From: Aromatoleum toluolicum
GTDB taxonomy: Bacteria > Pseudomonadota > Gammaproteobacteria > Burkholderiales > Rhodocyclaceae
NCBI RefSeq assembly: GCF_012911005.2
Contig: NZ_WTVS01000024.1
Coordinates: 1 to 64,000, forward strand
Direction: 5' to 3'
DNA: 64,000 nucleotides
Below, piece after piece: positions 52,197 to 62,700 of this stretch. Below the pieces are notes generated by a model, which ran no database searches, was not told where the DNA came from, and saw only the letters and a program-made list of their open reading frames with translations. Position numbers and translations under genes: made by a program. How positions within the stretch are numbered: the first letter of the stretch is position 1; each line of letters opens with the position of its first letter.

Positions 52197-53249
52197 GTGG
52201 ACGACTATCGCAAGGCCTTCGTAATTGTCGTGGCGGCCCTCTTCGCACTCGCCCTTTACTGGATGCTGGCGCCCTTCTGGGGTGCCTTGGCGTGGGGCAT
52301 CTGCCTCGCGTTTCTGCTGGCGCCGGTGCATCGCAGACTGACCCGCAAGCTCAAAGGACGCGCCGACCTGTCAGCCGGGATCATCACCGTGCTTGTTCCC
52401 GTCATCCTTGCAGGCCCGCTGGTCAGCCTTGGCATCGCATTCGCGAATCAGGTGACGGAGCTGATCACCCGTCTCCAGGCCGAGGAATTGCGGTTCGATA
52501 TCCATCTGCTCGCGCAGCTCGAGCAATACCCCATCATCGGGAGTCTTGTCGAATGGCTGCGCCAGAACTTCACTGCGACTACCGAACAGCTCCAACGCTG
52601 GCTGGCAAGCGGCACCCAGATGTTGCTGAAGTCGCTGGCCGCGACGGGCGGAAATTTTGTCCTCAGCGCCGTGGGTACCGTCGTCCATTTCTTCATGATG
52701 CTGTTCCTGCTCTTCTTCCTGCTGCGCGACGGCCCGAAGCTGCTAGGCCGCGTCGTGCACCTGGTCCCGATGGAGGCACAGCGCAAGGGCGAGTTGCTCC
52801 ATTTGATCGGCGGCACGACACGTGCCGTCGTCTACGGCACCGGACTGACGGCTCTTGCCCAAGGGGCTCTGGTGGGCATCGGCTTCGCGATGGCGGGCCT
52901 GCCCTCTGCGGTCGTCTTCGGCGTGATGGCCGCACTTCTGGCACTGTTGCCGATCGGCGGGGCAGCGCTCGTGTGGGTGCCGGGGGTTCTTGTCCTGGCG
53001 GCCAACGCCGAGTGGGGCTGGGCGATCTTCCTGCTGATCTGGGGCTTGGGCGTGTCGATCTCCGACAACCTGCTGCGGCCATTGCTGATTTCGAGCCAGG
53101 CACCGGTGTCGATGCTCGCAGTATTCGTCGGCATCATCGGCGGCATTTCGGCCTTCGGCATCATCGGCCTCATCATCGGCCCGGTGCTGCTCACGGTCCT
53201 TGCTGCGCTCCTGCGCTTCCTCGCCGATCACGTGTCGGACCAGGCGTAA
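52197..53249 (+). CDS. AI-2E (YdiK/TqsA)-family membrane permease
   Basis: The 350-residue protein starts at GTG after AAGGAG (VDDYRKAFVIVVAALFALAL) and has about eight membrane segments. It contains the family block NFVLSAVGTVVHFFMMLFLL, FFLLRDGPKLL, and later LIWGLGVSISDNLLRPLLIS and FGIIGLIIGPVLLTVLAALL. Members transport small molecules or ions (AI-2 in TqsA), but substrates differ, so I do not assign one. A terminator follows at 53271. Confidence 0.88.
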   Translation: MDDYRKAFVIVVAALFALALYWMLAPFWGALAWGICLAFLLAPVHRRLTRKLKGRADLSAGIITVLVPVILAGPLVSLGIAFANQVTELITRLQAEELRFDIHLLAQLEQYPIIGSLVEWLRQNFTATTEQLQRWLASGTQMLLKSLAATGGNFVLSAVGTVVHFFMMLFLLFFLLRDGPKLLGRVVHLVPMEAQRKGELLHLIGGTTRAVVYGTGLTALAQGALVGIGFAMAGLPSAVVFGVMAALLALLPIGGAALVWVPGVLVLAANAEWGWAIFLLIWGLGVSISDNLLRPLLISSQAPVSMLAVFVGIIGGISAFGIIGLIIGPVLLTVLAALLRFLADHVSDQA

Positions 53250-53270
53250 GCGTCGGCGCAGAATGGAAAA

Positions 53271-53292
53271 AGCCCCGACTCGCGGGGCTTCT
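53271..53292. terminator. Bidirectional rho-independent terminator
   Basis: The 7-bp stem AGCCCCG/CGGGGCT with a 5-base loop is flanked by AAAA on the left and TTCTTCC on the right. It can end both the permease (plus) and the convergent phasin (minus) transcripts. Confidence 0.8.
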
Positions 53293-53325
53293 TCCTTCCT
53301 TACTTACTTACTATTGCCCGAGGGC

Positions 53326-53814
53326 TTACGCAGCCTTCTTCGGGTGAGACGTCACCGGCGCCATCATTTTCGTCGTTGCGTCGCCGACCGCTTTGGCGTT
53401 GGCTTCGAACATGCTGTTCGTGTCCTTCACAAACTTGGAGAACATGTCGAACCCCGCATTCGTGCCGGCCTTGGCAGTCGCGTCGAAGCCGAGTGTCGCG
53501 AAGTACGACGTCACGAGCTGGGCGACCTGTTGCTGCGAATCGGCAGCAATCTCCTGCACGCTGCGGAAGTACGCCGCGCAGTGCTCGATTGCCGGAGCGT
53601 TGATCGTGGTCTGCAGGTTCTTGAGTTCGCTGACGTCCCTCGCCTGCAGCAGACTATTCGACGCGGCGAAGCCGTCTTCCAGTGCGACACGGGCCACATT
53701 CAGGTTCAGGGCGGTCAGGCGCTCGACGCCGGAAAAGGCGACCTGCGACAGCGCCATCAGGGCGTTGGTGTAGGTCTTGGCGGCGCGGATTTGTTCGGGT
53801 GTGGTGGTTTGCAT
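53326..53814 (-). CDS. Phasin-family protein (second copy)
   Basis: The 162-residue helical protein has the PhaP pattern (FSGVERLTALNLNVARVALE, then CAAYFRSVQEIAADSQQQVA) and a Lys/Pro-rich end. It coats PHA granules. It resembles the phasin at 33341 in size but not closely in sequence, so both are probably used, perhaps under different conditions. A GGAAAG site lies upstream of the ATG. Confidence 0.88.
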   Translation of the reverse strand: MQTTTPEQIRAAKTYTNALMALSQVAFSGVERLTALNLNVARVALEDGFAASNSLLQARDVSELKNLQTTINAPAIEHCAAYFRSVQEIAADSQQQVAQLVTSYFATLGFDATAKAGTNAGFDMFSKFVKDTNSMFEANAKAVGDATTKMMAPVTSHPKKAA

Positions 53815-54038
53815 TATTACTTTCCTTGTGGGAATTGCCGCGTAAAGTGGTCTGGAATGAAATCAGCTCAGCGTTGCTCGCTGTCTTCGTGTACCAGTTT
53901 TTATGTTGCGACGCAGCACGCACATACAGTGTGGCCCCATTGGGCTGAGAGTCAAGCCTTATATTTCGGGCCGGCAATGCGGGACGAAATCGCCGATCTA
54001 TAGTTAAAGCGAGACCCATATTTGGGAGGGGTAAAAGT

Positions 54039-54335
54039 ATGCGCCGGATATCGATGCTCATCGTGCCGTTCATGCTCTTCGGGAATCTCGCAAGTGCCGC
54101 CGAAGCCCCTCGCGACGCGTCCCGGGGCGAGTTGTTGTACGCGACGCATTGCGAGGGCTGCCACAACCTTGATGTCCATTGGCGCGACAAGCGGGTCGTC
54201 ACCGACTGGGCAAGCCTCAGGCTGGAAGTGCGCCGCTGGCAGGATGTCGCCGGGGCGGGCTGGGGCAACGAGGACATCGAGGAGGTGGCGCGCTACCTGA
54301 ATGCGCTGCTCTACCGCTTCCCCGCCACGGACTGA
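54039..54335 (+). CDS. Small periplasmic cytochrome c
   Basis: The 98-residue product has a signal peptide (to about Ala20) and one heme motif CEGCH near residue 38, followed by WGNEDIEEVARYLNALLYRF, typical of the C-terminal helix of class I cytochrome c. No obvious distal Met remains in the mature C-terminal part, so ligation may be unusual. GGGAGGGG precedes the ATG. Confidence 0.8.
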   Translation: MRRISMLIVPFMLFGNLASAAEAPRDASRGELLYATHCEGCHNLDVHWRDKRVVTDWASLRLEVRRWQDVAGAGWGNEDIEEVARYLNALLYRFPATD

Positions 54336-54376
54336 GCGGAGACCGTGCAACGCCAATCGATTCAGGAGCTGTGAGC

Positions 54377-55318
54377 GTGGAATTCAGGGATTACTACCAG
54401 ATCCTCGGTGTGGCGAAGACCGCGACCGCCGATGAGGTCAAGAAGGCTTACCGCAGGCTCGCACGCAAGTACCACCCGGATGTCAGCAAGGAGCCGGAAG
54501 CGGAAAAGCACATGAAGGAGGTCAACGAGGCCAACGCCGTGCTTTCCGATCCGGAAAAGCGCGCGGCCTATGACCAGCTGGGCAGCCGTTATCGGGCCGG
54601 TCAGGAGTTTCAGCCGCCACCGGACTGGGACGCGGGATTCGAGTTTTCGGGGCGCGGTCCGTCGCCAACGGACGATGCGGATTTCAGCGACTTTTTCGCC
54701 AACCTGTTCGGCCACACGGGCCGCGCCCGGCATGGCGCCGACGATTTCCGGATGCGCGGCCAGGACCGTCACGCCAAGATACTGATCGATCTGGCCGACA
54801 CCTATCACGGGGCAACACGGACGATCACCCTGCATGTCCCCCAGGCGGATGAACACGGCCGCGTCGGGGTCAGGGAGCACAGCCTGCACGTGCAGATTCC
54901 CAAAGGCGTGAAGGAAGGCCAGCATATCCGCCTGAGCGGCCAGGGCAGCCCCGGCCTGGGCGGCAGCCCGGCGGGCGACCTGTTTCTGGAAGTGCAATTC
55001 GCGCCCGACGCACGCTATCGGATCGAGGGGCGGGATGTCTTTCAGACCCTCCCGGTGACGCCGTGGGAAGCCGCGCTGGGGGCGTCCATCGAAGCGCCCA
55101 CGCCCTCGGGTGCGGTGCAGGTGAAAGTGCCGGGAGGGTCGCAAAACGGCCGCAGGCTGCGCCTGAAGGGACGCGGGATTCCGGGAGCGTCGCCGGGCGA
55201 TCTCTATCTGGTGCTGGACGTCGTGCTGCCTCCGGCAGACAGCGACAAGGCCCGCGAGCTCTATGCAACGATGGCGCGGGAATTGGACTTCGATCCCCGC
55301 GGAAAAGTGAGGGGGTGA
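54377..55318 (+). CDS. cbpA: DnaJ-type co-chaperone CbpA
   Basis: The 313-residue protein has an N-terminal J-domain (DYYQILGVAKTATADEVKKA, HPD in RKYHPDVSKEP). A Gly/Phe-rich linker and two C-terminal substrate-binding beta domains (HVPQADEHGRVGVREHSLHV and GAVQVKVPGGSQNGRRLRLK) follow. There is no zinc-binding Cys repeat, as expected for CbpA. A GTG start at 54377 is 8 bases after AGGAG. The cbpM gene follows after 3 bases. Confidence 0.93.
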   Translation: MEFRDYYQILGVAKTATADEVKKAYRRLARKYHPDVSKEPEAEKHMKEVNEANAVLSDPEKRAAYDQLGSRYRAGQEFQPPPDWDAGFEFSGRGPSPTDDADFSDFFANLFGHTGRARHGADDFRMRGQDRHAKILIDLADTYHGATRTITLHVPQADEHGRVGVREHSLHVQIPKGVKEGQHIRLSGQGSPGLGGSPAGDLFLEVQFAPDARYRIEGRDVFQTLPVTPWEAALGASIEAPTPSGAVQVKVPGGSQNGRRLRLKGRGIPGASPGDLYLVLDVVLPPADSDKARELYATMARELDFDPRGKVRG

Positions 55319-55321
55319 GCC

Positions 55322-55621
55322 GTGACGCAAAATGAGATCGTGACCGGCGTCCTGGTCGACGAAGTTACCCTGACCCTGGAAGAGGCGGCGCAAGCCTGCG
55401 GGGTCGAGCCGCAGTGGATTGTCGAGCGGGTCGAGGCCGGATTTCTCGGCGACGGTTCGGTGCAGATGACGTACTGGCGCTTCGCCAGCCACGACCTGAC
55501 GCGGGCCCGGCGCATGCGGCAGCTCGAGTCCGCCTTCGATGCCGTGCCGGAACTGGCCGCCCTGGTGGTCGATCTGCAGGAGGAAGTCGCGCGTCTGCGG
55601 CGACGGCTCGGGTCCGTCTGA
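55322..55621 (+). CDS. cbpM: Chaperone modulator CbpM
   Basis: The 99-residue product has a MerR-like start (VDEVTLTLEEAAQACGVEPQ) and the family block WIVERVEAGFLGD and WRFASHDLTRARRMRQLESA. CbpM binds the CbpA J-domain and blocks its activity. The gene starts with GTG three bases after cbpA, the normal operon arrangement. Confidence 0.9.
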   Translation: MTQNEIVTGVLVDEVTLTLEEAAQACGVEPQWIVERVEAGFLGDGSVQMTYWRFASHDLTRARRMRQLESAFDAVPELAALVVDLQEEVARLRRRLGSV

Positions 55622-55638
55622 TTGCTCGATGCCGGCCA

Positions 55639-56700
55639 CTAGCCGGCGCCCCGGGCGAACTGCTTGGCCATGAAGGTCCAGATCATGCGTGACGCGTCCG
55701 GGCCTTTCGGGTCACTGTAGCGCTGGCCCGCGGCGCCGCCACTCCACGCATGGCCGAGGCCGTTGACCTCGCACAGGGTCGCGACCAGCTGGCCGCGCGC
55801 CCGGTAGTCGGTAATGGTTGCGGCGTAGCGTGTGCCGCGCTGCACGGTGCGCGGCGTGCCCGGCTTCGCACCCGCCCGGGCGGCCCACAGCCGTGCCGCC
55901 TCGGCGCCATTGCCGGGCGCGACGACGTAGTCGGCGGTGCCGTGGATGACCAGCAAGGCTGGCGACCGTGTTCCGGCAGCGATTGGCGCGAGCGCGTTGC
56001 CTGCGACCCGGCGCCCGCGCATGGCCCGCAAGGCGGTGGCCGATGAATGCGCGACGCCGGTTCCGATACCCGAATGCATCGCAATCGCGCGAAAACGCTG
56101 CGGGTGATGGGCCGCCATCAGCGCGGCCATCCCTGCACCCGCCGATAGCCCGGCCAGCGCGATGCGCTCCGGGTCGACCGCGTGCAGCTGGCAAACCTGA
56201 TCGATCGCGGCATGGATGGCGCCGACCTCGGCCTGCGCCCGGCCGGAGCGCGTGTCATACCAGTTCCAGCAGCCTTGCGCATTCGCGATGCGGTCCTGCT
56301 CGGGATACAGCACGAAGAAGCGTTCGCGCGCGGCGATCCGGTTCATCTTGCTGCTGGAGGCCAGGGCTTCCGCGCCCTGCCAGCAACCGTGCAGCATCAC
56401 CACGAGAGGCAGGCGCTCGCCGCGCCGCACGCCGGGAGGCTTGTAGAGCCAGTAGCGCCGGGCGCCCGCAGTGCCGATGGCGAGCCCCGCGCTCCAGTCG
56501 CCGACGATTGGCGCGCTGCGCTTTTCCACGACACGCTTCGCCGGCGCGCGTTTTTTCGCCGCTGCGGGTTTGCGCGCGGGCTTTGCCTTCAGCGCCCGGG
56601 TGATCGCCTTCGAACCGGCGCGAATCGCCGTCCGCGTCATCGCCGTCAGTGCCCGCTGGAAGGATCGGCTCAAGAGGGCATTTCGCCTGCGTCGTGCCAT
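55639..56700 (-). CDS. PHB depolymerase-type (LpqC-like) esterase
   Basis: The 353-residue alpha/beta hydrolase has an N-terminal basic Ala/Lys/Pro region and the catalytic Ser motif ALAGLSAGAGMAALMAAHHP. It also has an oxyanion region VMLHGCWQGA, an Asp candidate in VIHGTADYVVAPGN and a His in LCEVNGLGHAWSGGAAGQRY. It is of the esterase_PHB family. With two phasins nearby it fits polyhydroxyalkanoate turnover. The lack of a clear signal peptide argues for an intracellular enzyme. Confidence 0.85.
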   Translation of the reverse strand: MARRRRNALLSRSFQRALTAMTRTAIRAGSKAITRALKAKPARKPAAAKKRAPAKRVVEKRSAPIVGDWSAGLAIGTAGARRYWLYKPPGVRRGERLPLVVMLHGCWQGAEALASSSKMNRIAARERFFVLYPEQDRIANAQGCWNWYDTRSGRAQAEVGAIHAAIDQVCQLHAVDPERIALAGLSAGAGMAALMAAHHPQRFRAIAMHSGIGTGVAHSSATALRAMRGRRVAGNALAPIAAGTRSPALLVIHGTADYVVAPGNGAEAARLWAARAGAKPGTPRTVQRGTRYAATITDYRARGQLVATLCEVNGLGHAWSGGAAGQRYSDPKGPDASRMIWTFMAKQFARGAG

Positions 56701-56753
56701 GCCTTCAGCGCTCGATCATCAATGGAGCAACAGCAGCGGCGCCTGCCAGGCCG

Positions 56754-59700
56754 TTATTTCGCATGCACGCGCACCTCGACCAGGTGTTCCTGCCGGTCAT
56801 CGACCAGCGGAATCGCCTTGTCGGGTCGCTCGACGCCGTCCACCGTCACGCTCGTCACGCCGCTTTCCCGCTCGTCGCCGACACGCATTTGAGCGACGGC
56901 GATGTGATAGACGGTGTCGCGATAGCGGTAGTTGATCTTGTACGCATGCCAGTCCGCGGGCAGGCAGGGGGCGAGATGCAGGGTGTCGCCCGCCAGGCTC
57001 AGGCCCAGCAGGGATTCCACGATCAGCCGGTACATCCAGCCAGCCGAGCCGGTATACCAGCTCCAGCCGCCGCGGCCGATGTGCGGCGCGAGCGCGTAGA
57101 CGTCGGCCGCGACCACGTAGGGTTCCGTCTTGTAGGTGGCGACGCCCTGCGCCGACAGCGCGTGATTGACCGGGTTGATCAGGGTCAGCAGCTCCCACGC
57201 ACGCGCGCCGTCACCCAGCGCGGCAAACGCCATCGCCGCCCAGATCGCCCCGTGGGTGTATTGCCCGCCGTTCTCGCGCACGCCCGGCACGTAGCCGCGG
57301 ATGTAGCCGGGGTCGAGGTTCGACTTGTCAAAGGGCGGATCGAGAAGCTGGACGAGCGCGTAGTCGCGGCGCACGAGGTGGTCGTCGACCGACTTCATGG
57401 CCATGCGCGAGCGCTCCGCGTCGCCGGCCCCGGACAGCACCGACCAGCTCTGCGAGATCGAATCGATGCGGCATTCGACGTTGCCTGCGGAGCCGAGCGG
57501 CGTGCCGTCGTCGAACCAGGCGCGGCGGTACCATTGGCCGTCCCAGGCATGCTGCTCGATGTTCCGGCGCAGCTGCGCGCCCTCCTCCGCACACAGCTCG
57601 GCGAAGGCTGCGTCACCGTGCGCCCGCGCCACCCCGGCGAACTGCCTGAGCACCTCGCACAGGAAGAAGCCCAGCCACACGCTCTCGCCCTTGCCCTTGA
57701 TGCCCACCAGATTCATGCCGTCGTTCCAGTCGCCGGCGCCGATCAGCGGCAACCCGCGCTCGCCGAAGCGCAGGCCGTGGCGGATGGCGCGCACGCAGTG
57801 CTGGTACAGGCTGTCCACGTCGACCGAGCGGCCGGGCAGATCGTAGTAGGAGTCATCTTCCGGATTGACCGGGCGGCCTTCGAGGAAGTGCACGGCCTCA
57901 TCCAGCACCGCGACGTCGCCGGTGCCCGTTACGTAGCGGCACACCGCCAGCGGCAGCCACAGGTAGTCGTCGGAACAGCGCGTGCGCACCCCCCGGCCTG
58001 CCGGCGGATGCCACCAGTGCTGGACGTCGCCCTCCTGGAACTGACGGCTCGCGCACAGCAGCAGGTGCGCGCGCACCAGCGCGGGCTCGGCGTGGATCAG
58101 CGCCATCACGTCCTGCAACTGGTCGCGGAAACCGAAGGCCCCACCCGACTGGTAGTAACCGCTGCGGGCCCAGATGCGGCACGCCAGCGTCTGGTACACC
58201 AGCCAGCCGTTGGTCAGCACATTCACGGACGGATCGGGCGTTTCCACCTGCACCGCGCCGAGCGTGTGCTTCCAGTGCAGCTGCACCGCTTCCAGCGCAC
58301 CGCGCGCGGCCAGGCTGCCGCGGAAGCGCTGCACGAGCTTGCCGGCATCTTCGACGTTGCGCCCTGCGCCGAGGCGGAAGACGATGTCGCGCTCCTGCCC
58401 GTCGCCCAGCTCGAAATTCACCTGGATCGCACCGCAGGGGTCCAGGGCTGCGCCCACCTTGCCGGACAGGCGCGAACGGCTCATCGCCGCGGGATTGCGC
58501 AGCGTGCCGTTGCGCCCGAGGAATTCCGTGCGGTCGCCGCTCAGGTTGCGCGTCGGGTCATCCACGTCGAAGAAGGCCACCCGATCGGCAAACTCCATGC
58601 TGTACGGGTTGCGCGCGTAGAGCGCACCGCTGCGGGGGTCGATTTCGGTGCTGACGTGCATGGCCGACTTCGCGGCGAGATCGCCGAGCACCCACTCGAC
58701 GTAGCCGGTCACCGAGAGCCGGCGCGGACGCCCGGATTCGTTCCGGACTTTCAACACCGAGAACTTGACCGGGGCATCCAGCGCCACGAAGACGCACAGC
58801 TCCGACCAGATGCCCGCGCAGCGCGTCTCGAAGACGCTGTAGCCGAATCCGTGGCGCACGACATAGGACGACTCCGCACTGGCGGGCAGCGGCGTGGGCG
58901 ACCAGAACTGGCCGGTCTCTTCGTCGCGCAGGTACAGCGCCTCACCGCCCAGGTCGCTCACCGGGTCGTTGTGCCAGGGGGTGACGCGGTATTCGTGCGC
59001 GTTCTCGCTCCAGGTGTAGGCCGCGCCGCTCTCCGACACGATCGTCCCGAAGTGGGGATTTGCGAGGACGTTCACCCACGGCGCCGGCGTCACGTCGCCG
59101 GGCGCGAGCGCCATGACGTACTCGCGCCCGTCGGGCGTGAATCCGCCGAGCCCGTTGAACAGGATCAGGTCGCGGCGCGGCGGCGCGGCGAGGGACGAAC
59201 CTTCGATGCGTTGCGCGCGACTCGGCACGAAGCGCGGCGGCCGTGGTTCCGCAAGGGGACGCAGGTCGAGCTGTTCCACCAGCGTGCCGCGGCCGTCGGT
59301 GATGATGGCGCGCGCCACCGACTGCAGCAGGATGCGGTCTTCGCCCGACATCTGCTCCGCCGGCCGCACGAAGATGCCCCCCGGCCGGTCGATCACGCTC
59401 GCCTCGGTTCCGGAGGCGATCAGCCCCATGATCTGTTCCTGCAGGCGTTGCCGGTAGCCGGAGTGCTCCTCGTTCCAGATCACCAGGTCCACCGCGAGTC
59501 CCTTGAGCCGCCAGTAGGCGTGGGCCTGCACGAGCTGGCGGACGAGATCGATATTGGCCGAGTCCCCGATCTGCAGCAGCACGATCGGCAGGTCGCCGGA
59601 GATCGCGTAACCCCACAGCCCCGACTGGCCGCGGCGATTCTTGATCAGCACCGCCGGATCGGCGCGCAGGGAGGCATTGGCGTGGATGACCGAGCTGGCC

Positions 59701-62700
59701 AGGCGCGCGTGCAGCTGCGAGTCGGCCTCGCTGGCATTGAGCTGCCGCAGCACCACCTGGCTGTGGGTCCAGGTCAGGTCGAAGACGCGGTCCGCGAGGT
59801 GCCGGTCGAAGTATTTCTCGACCAGGCTCACGGCCGCGTCGCGCGTGTCACTGATGCCCGACACGATGTCGATCGTGACCGCCTGTTCCGGATCGATGGC
59901 GATGCGATGACGGATGGCGACGATCGGATCCAGCACGGATCCGTCGGTGCCCGAGAGCGGGCCCGACTCGCCCATCGCCAGCGGATCGACAGCGCTCCTC
60001 GTACGGCCGATGAAGCGCAGGCGATCGGTCTCGTAGGACGCTTCGCCGACGTCGGCACCATGCACCGCCATCAGGTGCAGCATCCACGGCACCTGCTCGC
60101 CCGCCGAGCGGGGCCGGCGCGTGCACAGGATCGCGCACCGCTCGCGCAGGATCTCGGTCTGCACGAAAAGATTGCTGAACGCCGGATGCAGCGCATCGGC
60201 GGCCGGCGGCGCGATCACGACCTCGGCGTAGCTCGTGACCTCGACCTCCCGGCGCAGCCCCGAGCGATTGGTGATGCGGACCCGGCGCAGCTCGATATCG
60301 TCCTCGGGCGACACGACGATCTCGGTGTAGGTCTCGAAATCGCCGTCGCCGCCGGTAACCGCGTCGCGGCGGCGGAATTCGGCGCGCCCTTCGGAGAAAA
60401 TGGCCTCGTACATCGCGGGGCGCTTGAGCGTCGGCTGATAGGCGGCCGACCAGAACTCGCCGCCAGCCCCGCCGGTCACTTCGCGGACATAGCAGAAGGT
60501 TCCGCGGTTGTCGCAGGTGCCGTCTTCACGCCAGCGCGTGACGGCGAGGTCCTTCCAGCGGCTGTAACCACCCCCCGCGTTCGTGACCATCACGTGATAC
60601 CGGCCGTTCGACAGCAGCTGCACCTCGGGTATCGGCGTATGCGGGGTATTGAACACCCGGATCTGCGTTTCCGCCGCGACCGACGTCGCGCGCACTTCCG
60701 AGAGTTGCGCGGTATGCGCAAACAAGGCCGTGGCCTTCGGGATGCGCTCCTGCAGCAGCAGCATGATTGCCTGGAACAGACGGTCCGACTCGAAGCGGAG
60801 TTGCATCGGGCGGTCGAGCAGCAGGTAGGCGAGCGCCAGCAGGCTCATGCCCTGGTGGTGGGCCATGAAGGAGCGCACCACCACGTGCGATTGCCCGCGA
60901 CGCTGGCGGGCCGGCGTGTAGTCGATCGCCTCGAAGAAGCCGAACTTGCCAAGGAAGCCTTCGGCGGCGAGTCGCTGCAGATTCACGCACGCCTCCTCGG
61001 GCGCCACCATCAGCGCGAGCACCGAGGCATAGGGCGCGATCACCAGGTCGTCGGCCAACCCGCGCTTGAGTCCCAGCCCCGGCACGCCGAAGGCGCGGTA
61101 CTGGTAATTGAGGTGCATGTCGACGGTGTTGTAGCCGGATTCCGAGATGCCCCACGGAACGCCGCGCTGGGCGCCGTACTCGATCTGGCGCGCCACCGCC
61201 GCCTTGCAGGTCTGGTCGAGCAGCGTGTTGTCGTAGCTCGGCATCACCAGCAGCGGCATAAGGTACTCGAACATCGAACCGCTCCACGACAGCAACACCG
61301 GCTCGCCACCGGTGGCGGTGAGCAGGCGTCCAAGCGTGAACCAGCTCTCCTGCGGCATCTGCCCCTGGGCAATGGCCACGAAACTGCACAAACGCGCTTC
61401 GGAGGCGAGCAGGTCGTAGTAACTCGCATCCAGTCGGCGCTCCTGGACGTTGTAGCCGATGGTCAGCAGGTGCCGTGTCTTGTCGAACAGGAACTCATAG
61501 TCCATCTGCGCCAGTTCGCCGCATTGCAGCGCCAGGCGCTCGATGAGCGCCATCCTGTCCTGCGCATGGGTGCTCCCTGCCGCCGCCAGTGCGCGCAGGG
61601 TCGGGATGCCGCTCGGGTTGACACCCTCGGCGACGCGTTCGGCGACATGCGCCTCCCCCCCATCCGTTGCCGCCGGCAGCGCCAGCCACGGCGCGAGGAA
61701 ACCCAGCTCATCCAGCGCGTCCTGGCATTGGCGGGCAAGCGCCTGCGCCCACCCTTGGGCATCCGCGCCCTTCGTTGCGCGCTCGGGCGCCGGGCCATCC
61801 CCGACATCGAGGCTCGCGACAACCCGTGCGGCGAGTTCGCCAGCGCCGGTCGCCAGCCGCGTCAGCGTGGCGTGCGCCGCTGGGAGGGTATCCGGGGGGG
61901 CGGCGGCGGCGGCTTCCAGTGCGCTCCTGAACTCCGCCAGCCGGCCCGCGGCCGCCTTGTCCGCCGACTCGGCGACCTCCGCGAAAACCCTGAGCGTGTC
62001 GCGCAGGCCGTCGAACAGCTGCCCAGCCAGAACCGGTTCATCGGCCAGCGCGAGCAGGCCGGCACGCAAGGTCAGCAGGTGGCCGGCGAGGTTGCCGCTG
62101 TCCACGGTCGACACATACAGCGGCGGCAAAGGGTTCAGCGTCTGCGTGTCGTACCAGTTGTAGAAATGCCCGCGGTGCCGCTCCAGCGCGTCCATCGTGC
62201 GCAGGGTATTGGCCGTGCGCTCGAGGAGCAACCCGGCCGGGATGTAGCCGAAGTCGTACGCGGACAGATTCGCCAGCAAGGCCATCCCGATATTCGTCGG
62301 CGACGTGCGATGCGCGACCGCGGCAACGCGATACTCCTGATAATTGTCAGGCGGCAGCCAGTGATCGTCCGCATCGACGAAGGCGTCGAAGAACGCCCAG
62401 GTGCGACGCGCAAGGGCGCGCAGGAAGAGGGTCTGGTCGACCGTCAGCGCCACCGCGCGGCGCGCCAGCGGGCGGCTGATCCACCACGCGATGCCGGGCG
62501 ACGCGAACCACAACAGCAGGATCGGCCCCGCCACCACCAGCGCCATCGGCTCTGCAACCACCAACCAGGCCGCCGTCACCGCGGCAAGTACGGGGCCCGC
62601 CCACATCGACCGCCAGCACGCGGCAGCGTCGCTGCGGCCCCGCCCGGCCAGCTCGCGATCGACCTCGCTCGACGGTTTCCATTCGAGCAGCCGTCTGCGC